Positions 7,889 through 15,989 of a stretch of DNA of 64,000 nucleotides are shown here, one piece after another (position 1 is the first letter of the stretch; every line of letters begins with the position of its first letter). Both the position numbers and the translations under genes were made by a program. This stretch comes from Streptomyces violaceusniger Tu 4113. Its GTDB lineage: Bacteria > Actinomycetota > Actinomycetes > Streptomycetales > Streptomycetaceae. The notes under the pieces were generated by a model that was given only the letters and a program-made list of their open reading frames with translations, was not told the DNA's origin and searched no databases. The stretch is taken from the NCBI RefSeq assembly GCF_000147815.2, contig NC_015957.1, positions 5,828,001 through 5,892,000 of the forward strand. The letters run 5' to 3'.

Positions 7889-8650
7889 ATGCAGTCCACG
7901 ACGTTCCCTCCCCGCACCGCGGATCTGTTCACCCAGGGCCTGGAGGACCGCCCGGGCTCCGCCCTGCTGCGTTTCGGCGCGGCGCGCCGACGCCCGGCCG
8001 GCCGGCTCAGCTGGTCCGGCCCCGGCGCCGTGGCCTGGCTCGATGGCTCCCGGAGTCATGTGTGGAGCGTCGGGAAGCCGGTGGCCGCCGCCGGACTGGT
8101 GCTGGGCGCGGCACAGCGCCTTCCCGACGAGGTGAAGGAGTTCACGGGTCCCCGCGGCACCGACACCCTGGTCGCCCGCCATCTGCCGCTGGCCGATGTG
8201 GTCGAGTGGGTCTTCCGCTGGACACCGGACGAGCCGCCCGTCCATCCGGGTGAGGAGCGCGTGGTGGAGCTCGGCGAGGGCCACCACGAGGAGCTGCTGG
8301 CCTTCCTCCGGGAACACAGCCCGGCCCATTCGACCGGTCCCGACTCCTCGGGTATCAGCCTGTGGGCCGGGATCCGGGACGAGGACGGGCGGCTGGTGGC
8401 CTGCGGCGCCCTGAGCAGCCTGCGGGACAGCGGCGCCCCGCTGATGGCGTCCGTGGCGACCGACGCCCGGCAGCGCGGCCAGGGGCTCGGCGCGGCGCTG
8501 ACCTCCTGGCTCACCCGGTACGCCGTACGCCGGCACGGCTTCTGCACACTGTGGCAGCTCGCCGACAACGCCCCCGCCGAACGGCTCTACACCCGCCTCG
8601 GCTACCGCAACGAGGACCTCTGCGTGGCCGCGCGGATCGCCGCGCACTGA
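7889..8650 (+). CDS. GNAT-family N-acetyltransferase
   Basis: A 253-residue protein with an N-terminal region of about 120 residues without recognisable motifs and a C-terminal GNAT fold. The acetyl-CoA pyrophosphate-binding loop is ARQRGQGLGAALTSWL, preceded by the beta4 strand GAPLMASVATD and followed by ADNAPAERLYTRLGYRNEDL, the typical end of the fold. The ATG at 7889 is chosen because the upstream in-frame sequence is intergenic-like and overlaps the preceding terminator. Substrate unknown. Confidence 0.78.
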   Translation: MQSTTFPPRTADLFTQGLEDRPGSALLRFGAARRRPAGRLSWSGPGAVAWLDGSRSHVWSVGKPVAAAGLVLGAAQRLPDEVKEFTGPRGTDTLVARHLPLADVVEWVFRWTPDEPPVHPGEERVVELGEGHHEELLAFLREHSPAHSTGPDSSGISLWAGIRDEDGRLVACGALSSLRDSGAPLMASVATDARQRGQGLGAALTSWLTRYAVRRHGFCTLWQLADNAPAERLYTRLGYRNEDLCVAARIAAH

Positions 8651-8804
8651 GCCCGACACCTCGATCCCGAAACCCGGCGCACACCGGCGAGCGGCCGACC
8701 GCGTGATGTGATGTCCGCACGGTGTTCACCCGACGGACACCGAAGCAACGTCAGCACGCCTGCGTACACCCACGTCTTCGAGCCGCGAGAGATGAAGTGA
8801 CGCC

Positions 8805-11312
8805 ATGCCGGGCGCCCTGTCACGACGTTCCGCCCTGTCCTTCCTGGGAGGGGCGATGGCCGTCGCCGCCACCGGTGGTGGCGGATGGCCGGCGGCCGCG
8901 GCCGATCCCGCTTCCGGCCCCGGATCCGCGCCCGGTCCCGCAAGTGGTCCCGCCTCCCGGGTGTACTCCCTCATCGGCCGGATGACGCTCGAGGAGAAGG
9001 TCTCGCTGCTGCACGGCGCGAAGGATCCCCTGAGCCTGGGGCAGGCGGGCTACACCCCCGGTGTCCCCCGGCTCGGCGTTCCACCGCTGCGCCTCGCCGA
9101 CGGGCCCGCCGGGGTACGGGTCGCCCGGCGGGCCACCGCGCTGCCCGCGCCGGTGCTGCTCGCCTCCGCCTTCGACCCGGCCCTGGCGCGGGAGTACGGG
9201 CGCACCATCGGGCGCGAGGGCCGCGCGCTGGGCCAGGATGTGCTGCTCTCCCCCATGGTCAATCTCATCCGCACCCCGTACGCCGGGCGCAACTTCGAGA
9301 CCTTCGGCGAGGACCCCCTGCTCGCCTCCGAGCTGGTGGCCGAGGAGGTCCGCGGCATCCAGGGCGAGGGCCTGATCGTCACCGTCAAGCACTTCGCCCT
9401 GAACAACCAGGAGTACGAGCGCGAGTCGATCGATGTCATCGCCGACGAGCGGACGATGCGGGAGACGGAGCTGCCCGGCTTCGAGGCGGCCGTACGGGCG
9501 GGCGCCGGGGCGGTCATGGGCGCTTACAACAAGGTCAACGGGGCCTTCGCCTGCGAGAGCGAGCCGCTGCTGACGGGCGTGTTGCGCGAGGACTGGGGCT
9601 TCGACGGCTGGGTGATGACCGACTGGCACGCCGCCCACAGCACCGCGGCGGCCCTCGGCTCCGGGCTCGACATGGAGATGCCCGACGGCAAGTACTTCGG
9701 CGACACCCTCCTCGAAGCAGTGGCCGACGGGACCGTACCCGAGGCCGAGGTGGATCGCGCGGCCGGTCGCGTCCTGACCGTCATGGACTGCTTCGGCCTG
9801 CTGGACGGCGGCGCCCCGCCGCGGCCCGGCCGGGACCCCGAGGCCGGGGCGCGCACCGCGCTGAAGGTCGCGACGGCGGGCGGCATTCTGCTGCGCAATG
9901 AGCGCGGCACACTGCCACTGACCGGGCCCGCCGCCCGGTCGATCGCCGTCGTCGGGACCGCCGGCTCCATCCCCTTCGTCAGTGGCGGCGGCAGCGCCCA
10001 TGTGGTCCCCGACCACGCCGCGAGCCCGCTGGAGGCGATGCGCGAGCGCGCCGGGAATGGGGCCCGGGTGGACTACGCCCTGGGCGAGGACGTGTTCGGC
10101 AAGAAGCTCCCCGCCGCCGCGCTCTCCCCGGCCACCGGGCTGGCGGAGCGGAAAGTGGCGGCGGGGAAGAGCTGGAGCTACGACGGCACCCTCACCGTCA
10201 CCGAGGCCGATGAGTGGACGTTCGTTCTGCACTTCAGTGGCCCGCCCACCGGCCGCCCGAAGGTCCTGCTGGACGGCGAGGAACTGTTCCCGTTCCGGCC
10301 CGGCCTGGGCGAGTACTTCACCGGTGGCTTCCTGAGTACCGCCCCGGACGGGCTCGCCGTACGCCGGGCGGCCGTCGCGCTGACGGCGGGGAAGCACCGG
10401 CTGAAGGTTACCGCCAAGGGCGGCGGGAAGGGGCTGACCTTCCGGCTGCGCCGCACCACCTCCGCCACTCGCGCCGCCGATGTCGCCAGGGCCGTACGCG
10501 CCGCCCGCGCCGCGCACAGTGTGGTGCTCTTCGCCCACGAGGACGCCACCGAGGGCAGGGACCGCGCCACCATCGCCCTTCCCGGCCATCAGAGCGCGCT
10601 GATCGCCGCCGTCACCGAAGCCAACCCGCGCACCACCGTGGTCCTCAACACCTCCTCGTGCACCTCGATGCCCTGGCTGGACCGTACCGGCGCCGTCCTC
10701 CAGATGTACTACCCGGGCCAGGAGGGCGCCGCCGCCACCACCGCCCTGCTCTTCGGCGACGCCAACCCCGGCGGCCGGCTCACCCAGTCCTTCCCCGTCT
10801 CCGACGAGCGCCATCCGATGGCCGAGGACCTCCGGCGCTACCCCGGGGTCAACGGCCGTGAGGAGTACTCCGAGGGCATCCAGGTCGGCTATCGCTGGTA
10901 CGACGCCGAGGGTGTGCGGCCGCTCTTCCCGTTCGGCCACGGCCTGTCGTACACCACCTTCGGCTATGCGGGGCTGCGGCTGCGAAGACGCGGAAGCGGG
11001 TTGGAGGCGGTCTTCACCGTGCGCAACACCGGGCGGCGGGCCGGGGCGGAAGTGGCCCAGGTGTATGTGGGGCCCTCCCCCGAGCTGCCGCTCGACCAGG
11101 CCGAGCGCGCCCTGGCCGGATTCCGGCGGGTCCATCTGCGGCCCGGTGAGGCGCGAAAGGTGACCGTACGGGTGGCCGCCCGGACGCTGTCCTGCTGGGA
11201 CACCGAACGCCGTGGCTGGGTGCTGGGCACCGGGCGCCGGACCGTGGAAGTGGGCTCCTCCTCCCACGATCCGAGGCTGCGCGGGCAGTTCGAGGTCCGC
11301 CACGGGGCCTAG
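8805..11312 (+). CDS. Tat-secreted GH3 beta-glucosidase with PA14 insert
   Basis: An 835-residue glycoside hydrolase family 3 enzyme. The N-terminus is a twin-arginine signal (SRRSALSFLGG, then a hydrophobic stretch ending near AAAADP). The GH3 N-terminal barrel shows NFETFGEDPLLAS, VKHFALNNQE and the nucleophile region GWVMTDWHAAHS with Asp272 as predicted nucleophile. The C-terminal alpha/beta domain is interrupted by a PA14-like beta domain (about residues 440-540, SWSYDGTLTVTEADEWTFVL), and a fibronectin-III-like domain ends the protein (RNTGRRAGAEVAQVYVG). PA14 inserts in GH3 enzymes usually shape specificity for short beta-glucosides. No CebR box lies upstream. Confidence 0.9.
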   Translation: MPGALSRRSALSFLGGAMAVAATGGGGWPAAAADPASGPGSAPGPASGPASRVYSLIGRMTLEEKVSLLHGAKDPLSLGQAGYTPGVPRLGVPPLRLADGPAGVRVARRATALPAPVLLASAFDPALAREYGRTIGREGRALGQDVLLSPMVNLIRTPYAGRNFETFGEDPLLASELVAEEVRGIQGEGLIVTVKHFALNNQEYERESIDVIADERTMRETELPGFEAAVRAGAGAVMGAYNKVNGAFACESEPLLTGVLREDWGFDGWVMTDWHAAHSTAAALGSGLDMEMPDGKYFGDTLLEAVADGTVPEAEVDRAAGRVLTVMDCFGLLDGGAPPRPGRDPEAGARTALKVATAGGILLRNERGTLPLTGPAARSIAVVGTAGSIPFVSGGGSAHVVPDHAASPLEAMRERAGNGARVDYALGEDVFGKKLPAAALSPATGLAERKVAAGKSWSYDGTLTVTEADEWTFVLHFSGPPTGRPKVLLDGEELFPFRPGLGEYFTGGFLSTAPDGLAVRRAAVALTAGKHRLKVTAKGGGKGLTFRLRRTTSATRAADVARAVRAARAAHSVVLFAHEDATEGRDRATIALPGHQSALIAAVTEANPRTTVVLNTSSCTSMPWLDRTGAVLQMYYPGQEGAAATTALLFGDANPGGRLTQSFPVSDERHPMAEDLRRYPGVNGREEYSEGIQVGYRWYDAEGVRPLFPFGHGLSYTTFGYAGLRLRRRGSGLEAVFTVRNTGRRAGAEVAQVYVGPSPELPLDQAERALAGFRRVHLRPGEARKVTVRVAARTLSCWDTERRGWVLGTGRRTVEVGSSSHDPRLRGQFEVRHGA

Positions 11313-11391
11313 GCCGGTCGTGGCCGGAAGTCCCGTCGGCGGTGGCCGAAGTCTCGTCGGCCGTGGCCGCCTTCGCATACCAGGACTACGC

Positions 11392-11424
11392 TAGTATGGC
11401 GCGTGTGCAACTAATAGCGCACGC
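11392..11424 (+). promoter_or_regulatory. Possible promoter/operator of the SDR gene
   Basis: TAGTAT at 11392-11397 resembles a -10 element, and just downstream GCGTGTGC (11401-11408) and GCGCACGC (11417-11424) form 8-bp inverted arms with one mismatch. This A+T-richer patch ends 29 nt before the SDR start. No convincing -35 hexamer was found, so the call is tentative. Confidence 0.3.
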
Positions 11425-11453
11425 AAGTATTAAGGCATCGACGAAGGAGCGCC

Positions 11454-12248
11454 GTGCAGATCGACCTTTCCGGTAGGACCGCCCTGGTCACCGGCTCCAC
11501 GCAGGGCATCGGATTCGCCATCGCCGCCGGCCTGGCGAGGGCGGGCGCCCGTGTCGCCGTCAACGGGCGCCGGCAGGAGTCCGTCGAGGCCGCCATCCAG
11601 AAGCTGGAGGAGGACACGGAGGGCGGCTCGTTCATCCCCGCCCCCGGCGACATCACCTCCGAGGATGGCGCCCGCGAGGTCACGGGCGCCGTGCCGGACG
11701 CCGATGTCCTGATCAACAACCTCGGCATCTTCGGGGCCACTCCGGCGCTGGAGATCAGCGACGAGGAGTGGCGGCGCTATTTCGAGGTGAACGTCCTGGC
11801 CTCCGTCCGGATGATCCGGAGCCTTCTTCCCGGGATGAAGGAACGCTCATGGGGCCGGATCGTGAACGTCGCCAGTGACTCCGCCGTCGCCATCCCGGCC
11901 GAGATGATCCACTACGGGATGTCGAAGACCGCGCTGCTCGCGGTCACCCGTGGCTTCGCCAAGGAGGCCGCCGGTACGGGCGTCACCGTCAACTCGCTGA
12001 TCGCCGGGCCGACCCACACCGGCGGTGTCGAGGACTTCGTGTATGAACTGGTGGACCCGGAGCTGCCCTGGGACGAGGCCCAGCGGGAGTTCATGGCCAA
12101 GTACCGGCCGCAGTCGCTGCTCCAGCGGCTGATCGAGCCCGAGGAGATCGCCAACATGGCGGTCTACCTCAGCTCGCCGCTCGCCTCGGCCACCACCGGC
12201 GGAGCCGTACGTGCCGACGGCGGCTACGTCGACTCGATCCTCCCCTGA
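11454..12248 (+). CDS. SDR-family oxidoreductase
   Basis: A classical short-chain dehydrogenase/reductase of 264 residues. The dinucleotide-binding motif is TGSTQGIGFAIA near the N-terminus, the NNLG variant of NNAG stabilises the central sheet (DVLINNLGIFG), and the active site is formed by the Ser in NVASDSA and the YGMSK tetrad. The C-terminus has the family AVYLSSPLASATTGGAVRADGGY. The GTG start is preceded by GAAGGAGC. It is a single gene facing the lipid-synthase operon tail. Substrate unknown; an association with that operon cannot be shown, since it is on the opposite strand. Confidence 0.88.
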   Translation: MQIDLSGRTALVTGSTQGIGFAIAAGLARAGARVAVNGRRQESVEAAIQKLEEDTEGGSFIPAPGDITSEDGAREVTGAVPDADVLINNLGIFGATPALEISDEEWRRYFEVNVLASVRMIRSLLPGMKERSWGRIVNVASDSAVAIPAEMIHYGMSKTALLAVTRGFAKEAAGTGVTVNSLIAGPTHTGGVEDFVYELVDPELPWDEAQREFMAKYRPQSLLQRLIEPEEIANMAVYLSSPLASATTGGAVRADGGYVDSILP

Positions 12249-12264
12249 CGCGGGCGTCACCCGC

Positions 12265-12296
12265 TCCCCCGGGCCCCGAGGCGGGACCCGGGGGGG
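12265..12296. terminator. Hairpin between convergent SDR and methyltransferase genes
   Basis: CCCCCGGG (12266-12273) and CCCGGGGG (12287-12294) form an 8-bp stem in the 95-nt gap between two convergent genes; it can end transcription from both sides. Confidence 0.5.
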
Positions 12297-12343
12297 ACAC
12301 CTCAACGGGAGCACCTCAGCGAGGGCCGGGGCGGGCCGGGGCA

Positions 12344-13450
12344 TCACATCGGGGCATCACACCGGGCCACCACCCGGTAGGCGTTGGAGACCTTCCCCCA
12401 CCCCGCCAGCGGCTTGAGCAACAGCCGGTCCAATGTGGTCGCGAGGACCAGCGCGGGGACGGCCGCGAGCAGCAGCGCACAGCGCAGCAGCCAGCGCGCG
12501 CGGCCGGGCGGTCGCGGCAGCGAAGGGGCGTCATCGGGCGGGATGACCGCGTTCAGTGACAGCCATACGGCGCCCAGCAGATCGACGGTGTCGGACGGCT
12601 CGCGGTGCTCCTCGGCGATGACGGTGAAGCCGAGCGCGTCCAGTTCCTTCCGGAGGTTCGCCACCGGCAGGAAGTGCAGATGCTGGGGCTGGAGCCAGGG
12701 CAGCCAGAAACGGCCGAGGAGCCGGGCGAACCAGCACTCCGGATCGGGCACCTCGATCAGCAGATGGCCACCGGGGCGCAACGCCCGCCGGGCCGCCCGC
12801 AGTTCGGCGCGGGGATCGGCGCTGTGCTCCAGATAGTGGAACATGCTCACCACGTCATAGCTCCCGGCCAGGCTCTCCTCGGCCAGTTCGGGGAAACTGC
12901 CACGGATGCCCCGGTCTATGCGCCCTGTCCGCTCGGCCAGTTCGACGCCGTCGGTGAAGTCCAGTCCGTCGAAGCGGGTGGCGGGGAAGACGGTACGGGC
13001 CACCGCGGGGAAGTGGCCGTGTCCCGTGCCGACATCGAGCCAGGTCTTCGGGGGCTCTGCGGAGGGCTCCTGGAACATCGCGCGCCGCCGGTACACCTTG
13101 TCCCGCCCGGCGAAGAGGTTGCCGAGTTCGATCTCCCCCATCCCGTCGTAGAAGTCGCGGTAGTAGAACTCCAGGCCGTCGCCGTTCAGCCTGGGGTTCT
13201 GGAAGACGTGGCGGCACTCGGCGCACGCCTCGAGCGCGAAGTGGCCCGGCTTGCTCTGGTAGCGGTCCCTGGTGCGCAGCCGCCGCTTCAGCCGCGTCGA
13301 GCCGCACCACGGGCAGTCGGTACGGCGCGGTTCGAAGAACCGCCCGGTGCCCCGCGCCAGATCGTCCTGGTAGCGGGGGCGCAGCGCGGCGACGGTCTCG
13401 GCGCGCGACGGCTTCGCGGGCGTACGTGGTGCGTCGGACGTGCGGCTCAT
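12344..13450 (-). CDS. SAM-dependent methyltransferase with zinc-ribbon N-terminus
   Basis: A 368-residue protein and the last gene of the synthase operon. Residues about 45-85 hold two cysteine pairs (CPWCGSTRLKRR and CAECRHVFQNPRL) in a zinc-ribbon arrangement seen in methyltransferases acting on sugars or lipids. The Rossmann methyltransferase domain follows: SAM motif TWLDVGTGHGHFPAVAR, then YDVVSMFHYLEHSADP and LRPGGHLLIEVPDP. A C-terminal hydrophobic segment (WLLRCALLLAAVPALVLATT) could anchor it to the membrane. Its ATG overlaps the glycosyltransferase stop by 4 nt, implying coupled translation. I infer methylation of the sugar or lipid made by this operon. Confidence 0.83.
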   Translation of the reverse strand: MSRTSDAPRTPAKPSRAETVAALRPRYQDDLARGTGRFFEPRRTDCPWCGSTRLKRRLRTRDRYQSKPGHFALEACAECRHVFQNPRLNGDGLEFYYRDFYDGMGEIELGNLFAGRDKVYRRRAMFQEPSAEPPKTWLDVGTGHGHFPAVARTVFPATRFDGLDFTDGVELAERTGRIDRGIRGSFPELAEESLAGSYDVVSMFHYLEHSADPRAELRAARRALRPGGHLLIEVPDPECWFARLLGRFWLPWLQPQHLHFLPVANLRKELDALGFTVIAEEHREPSDTVDLLGAVWLSLNAVIPPDDAPSLPRPPGRARWLLRCALLLAAVPALVLATTLDRLLLKPLAGWGKVSNAYRVVARCDAPM

Positions 13451-14712
13451 CGGTCCCCCTCGGGAGTCGGCGTGGCATGGCCATCGGTCTTCGCGGCCAG
13501 CGCTTCCAGATGTCCGGCTGCCGCGACGGCGCCGCCCGCCGCGCGGAACGAGGCCCCGACGTGCTCAGCGGCGATGCGGTACCCCGGCTCGTACAGGACG
13601 GTGTCCAGCGCCTCGCCGAGCCCGGCCGCCCTCGCCCGGCCGAACCTGACGCGGACGCCCGCGCCCGCGTCCACCACCTGCGCGGCCACCACCGGCTGAT
13701 CGTCCCGGATGGGGGCCACGACGAGCGGTACGCCGTGCCACAGGGTTTCGCAGACCGTGTTGTGGCCCGCGTGGCACACCACCGCGCTCACCCGCTCCAG
13801 CAGGGGGAGTTGAGGGATGTAGCGGCGCACCAGGACGTTCTTGTCGTCCGGGGTGTCCGGGGTGCCCGGGGTGAGTACGCCCTCCGGGTCGACGATGACC
13901 GTCTGGAAACGACCGGCCCGGGCGCGTACTGCCTCCCGGCACTCGGTGAGAAAGCGCGCTCCGGCGTCGGTGTTCGCGGTGCCGAGCGTGACCAGGACGG
14001 CCAGGCGCGCGGGGTCCAGCCACTCCCAGGGGAAGTCCGTCGTGGCCGGCCGCTCGGCGATCGACGGGCCCACGTAACGGATGCGGTCGCCCGCCCGGGC
14101 CGGTCGTCCGGCCAGTTCCTCGGTGGTGAAGGCCAGGACCAGATCGGGTGAGAACCGGGGATCGGCCGTGCTCTCCGGATCGCCGATCCGGCCCCGCACC
14201 TCGTCCATTTGCCCGTCCAGCCAGGCGTCGATCTTGGGCAGACCGTCCAGCGCGCCCGTGAACTCCGCCGAGGTGGTGGCGGATGTGGCCCAGCGCACCC
14301 CCAGCCGTTCGGCCACCAGTCCACCCGCCACGGTCTGCTGGTCGGCGATCACCACATCGGGGCGGAACTCCTCGATGGCCTTGGCGACGCCCGGGGCCAT
14401 GGCCTCGGCGAGTGGCACCAGGAACCGCTCCCACAGGAACCTCAGCGCCGCCGGGCCGCGTACGTCCGGTGGCCGGCCCGCCCCGCCCTCGCCCAGCACC
14501 GGCCCGGCACAGCGGTAGACCGTCGCCCCCTGCCCGGTCAGCCGCCCGACGACCTCGGGCATCCCGGCCCAGGCCACCTGGTGTCCCCGGGCGGTCAGTT
14601 CGGCCGCGACGCCGAGGGTGGGGTTGACGTGGCCGACCAGCGGGGGCACGACGAAGAGAAAGCGGCGGGGTATGCGGGGTGGGGCTGCCTGCGATCTGCT
14701 GGGGTCGCTCAT
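13447..14712 (-). CDS. GT1-family (MGT-like) glycosyltransferase
   Basis: A 421-residue GT-B glycosyltransferase like the macrolide/lipid-type GT1 enzymes. The N-terminal acceptor domain starts RRFLFVVPPLVGHVNPTLG with the catalytic-type His in GHVNP. The C-terminal donor domain carries VVCHAGHNTVCETLWHGVP and VVAPIRDDQPVVAAQV, the sugar-nucleotide-binding region. The ATG at 14710-14712 is chosen because it overlaps the hydrolase stop (ATGA) and begins the natural N-terminus; an upstream in-frame extension runs through the hydrolase gene. It probably attaches a sugar to the operon product, which is the best evidence that the product is a glycolipid or glycosylated polyketide. Confidence 0.87.
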   Translation of the reverse strand: MSDPSRSQAAPPRIPRRFLFVVPPLVGHVNPTLGVAAELTARGHQVAWAGMPEVVGRLTGQGATVYRCAGPVLGEGGAGRPPDVRGPAALRFLWERFLVPLAEAMAPGVAKAIEEFRPDVVIADQQTVAGGLVAERLGVRWATSATTSAEFTGALDGLPKIDAWLDGQMDEVRGRIGDPESTADPRFSPDLVLAFTTEELAGRPARAGDRIRYVGPSIAERPATTDFPWEWLDPARLAVLVTLGTANTDAGARFLTECREAVRARAGRFQTVIVDPEGVLTPGTPDTPDDKNVLVRRYIPQLPLLERVSAVVCHAGHNTVCETLWHGVPLVVAPIRDDQPVVAAQVVDAGAGVRVRFGRARAAGLGEALDTVLYEPGYRIAAEHVGASFRAAGGAVAAAGHLEALAAKTDGHATPTPEGDR

Positions 14713-15659
14713 GAGGCATCGGCCCCCCAAGCCTCCAGGGACGCCCCCGCCGCCGGGGCGCCGGTGCCCGGTTCGCACCCGTGGATCCAGGACAGCAGCA
14801 GTTCGCGGATGCGTATGGGCGCCTCGGCGAGGACCGAATGCCCCTGTCCCGGCAGGACGACGGTCCGGGTGCCGGGCAGTACCGATTCCAGCCACCGCTC
14901 CTGCCCGGCGAGTTCGGAATCGGCGCCGTAGACGGCAAGCACCGGGCAGCGCACCGCGCCGACCTGCTCCTCGCTCACCACCCGGCTCTCCGGTACGTCC
15001 TCGGCGATGGTGGTCGTACGGACAAGGCGGGCGGCCGACTTGGCCAGCCGCGCGGTGTGGGCGCCCCGGTGGGCACTGACCCAGGCCAGCGACTCGGCCT
15101 CATGGACGACCAGTTCGGTGACGACGCGCCGGAGGATTCCGCTGATCTCGGTCAGCCAGCTCTCGGTGGCGGGTTTCGCCTCGATCACCGCGATGCCGGC
15201 CACCCGCTCCGGATGGCGCATGGCGTAGGCGAACGCCACCGTTCCGCCGAAGCAGTTGCCCACCAGATGGACCGGCCCTGTGATGTCCAGCCGGTCGAGC
15301 AGCCGCTCCAGATCGGTGACGAACGTGTCCAGCCGGTAGCCGGAGCCGGGGCGCTCGCTGCGGCCGTGTCCCCGCTGGTCGTACATCACCACCTCCAGCC
15401 CGGCGGCGGCGAGGTCCGGGGCCACCGTGAAGTACCAGCTGGCGAGGGAGTCGGTGAGCAGACCGTGGATGAGTACGGCGGTGGCGGTGGGCGGACGGCC
15501 GTCGGGTGGGGACAGCCGCTGGACATGCAGTCGGACGCCGTCCGGCCCGGTATCCGGACCGGCGTGGTCCGTGGCGTGGTCCGCGTCGTGGCCCGTACCG
15601 CTGCCTGTGCCGCTGCCCGGGCAGTCGCAGGTGCCGCGGCCGGTGTCGATCATCGCCAT
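14709..15659 (-). CDS. Alpha/beta hydrolase with Cys nucleophile (possible offloading thioesterase)
   Basis: A 316-residue alpha/beta-fold hydrolase. The oxyanion strand is AVLIHGLLTD, followed by MYDQRGHGRSERP. The nucleophile elbow reads VGNCFGGTVAF, so the usual serine of GxSxG is a cysteine (TGC codon, clear in the DNA). Asp in VYGADSEL and His in PGQGHSVLAE complete a Cys-Asp-His triad. About 40 N-terminal residues are low-complexity Gly/Asp/His/Thr. It lies in the synthase operon, 3 nt after the ACP gene and overlapping the glycosyltransferase start. By position it may release the acyl chain from an ACP, but this is inferred; neither synthase contains a thioesterase domain. Confidence 0.82.
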   Translation of the reverse strand: MAMIDTGRGTCDCPGSGTGSGTGHDADHATDHAGPDTGPDGVRLHVQRLSPPDGRPPTATAVLIHGLLTDSLASWYFTVAPDLAAAGLEVVMYDQRGHGRSERPGSGYRLDTFVTDLERLLDRLDITGPVHLVGNCFGGTVAFAYAMRHPERVAGIAVIEAKPATESWLTEISGILRRVVTELVVHEAESLAWVSAHRGAHTARLAKSAARLVRTTTIAEDVPESRVVSEEQVGAVRCPVLAVYGADSELAGQERWLESVLPGTRTVVLPGQGHSVLAEAPIRIRELLLSWIHGCEPGTGAPAAGASLEAWGADAS

Positions 15660-15662
15660 GGG

Positions 15663-15989
15663 TCAGCTCTCCCCGGCTGCCCTGAGGCTCCGCACGACGT
15701 ACTCGACGAGTTGCCCCACGGCGAGGTCGATGATCTCGTCGAGCTCCAGACCCGCCACGAACTCGGCGAAGTTGACCTGTCTGCCGTACCGGGCTTCCAG
15801 GCTGCCGGCCAGCGCCACCAGGTCGATGCTCTCCAGCTCCAGATCCTGGGTGAAGCGGGTCTGCATGGTGACCTCGATCTCGTCGAGGCCGTATTCGTCG
15901 AGCATGGTCCGGAGCATCCCGGATATCTCCGCGAGCACGGCAGGTGCGTCGGTGGGGGGTGCCGAGGCGGTCTGATTGACGGTGGTCAC
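15663..15989 (-). CDS. Free-standing acyl carrier protein
   Basis: A 108-residue acidic ACP. The phosphopantetheine attachment site is the serine of DLELESIDLVAL, within a four-helix domain covering about residues 20-95. Its GTG overlaps the stop of the KS-AT-DH gene by 4 nt (GTGA), so the two are translationally coupled. The motif differs from the LSIDSIKRAEI motif of the integrated ACP in the larger synthase, so the two carriers may serve different steps, for instance chain elongation and delivery to the hydrolase. Confidence 0.92.
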   Translation of the reverse strand: MTTVNQTASAPPTDAPAVLAEISGMLRTMLDEYGLDEIEVTMQTRFTQDLELESIDLVALAGSLEARYGRQVNFAEFVAGLELDEIIDLAVGQLVEYVVRSLRAAGES

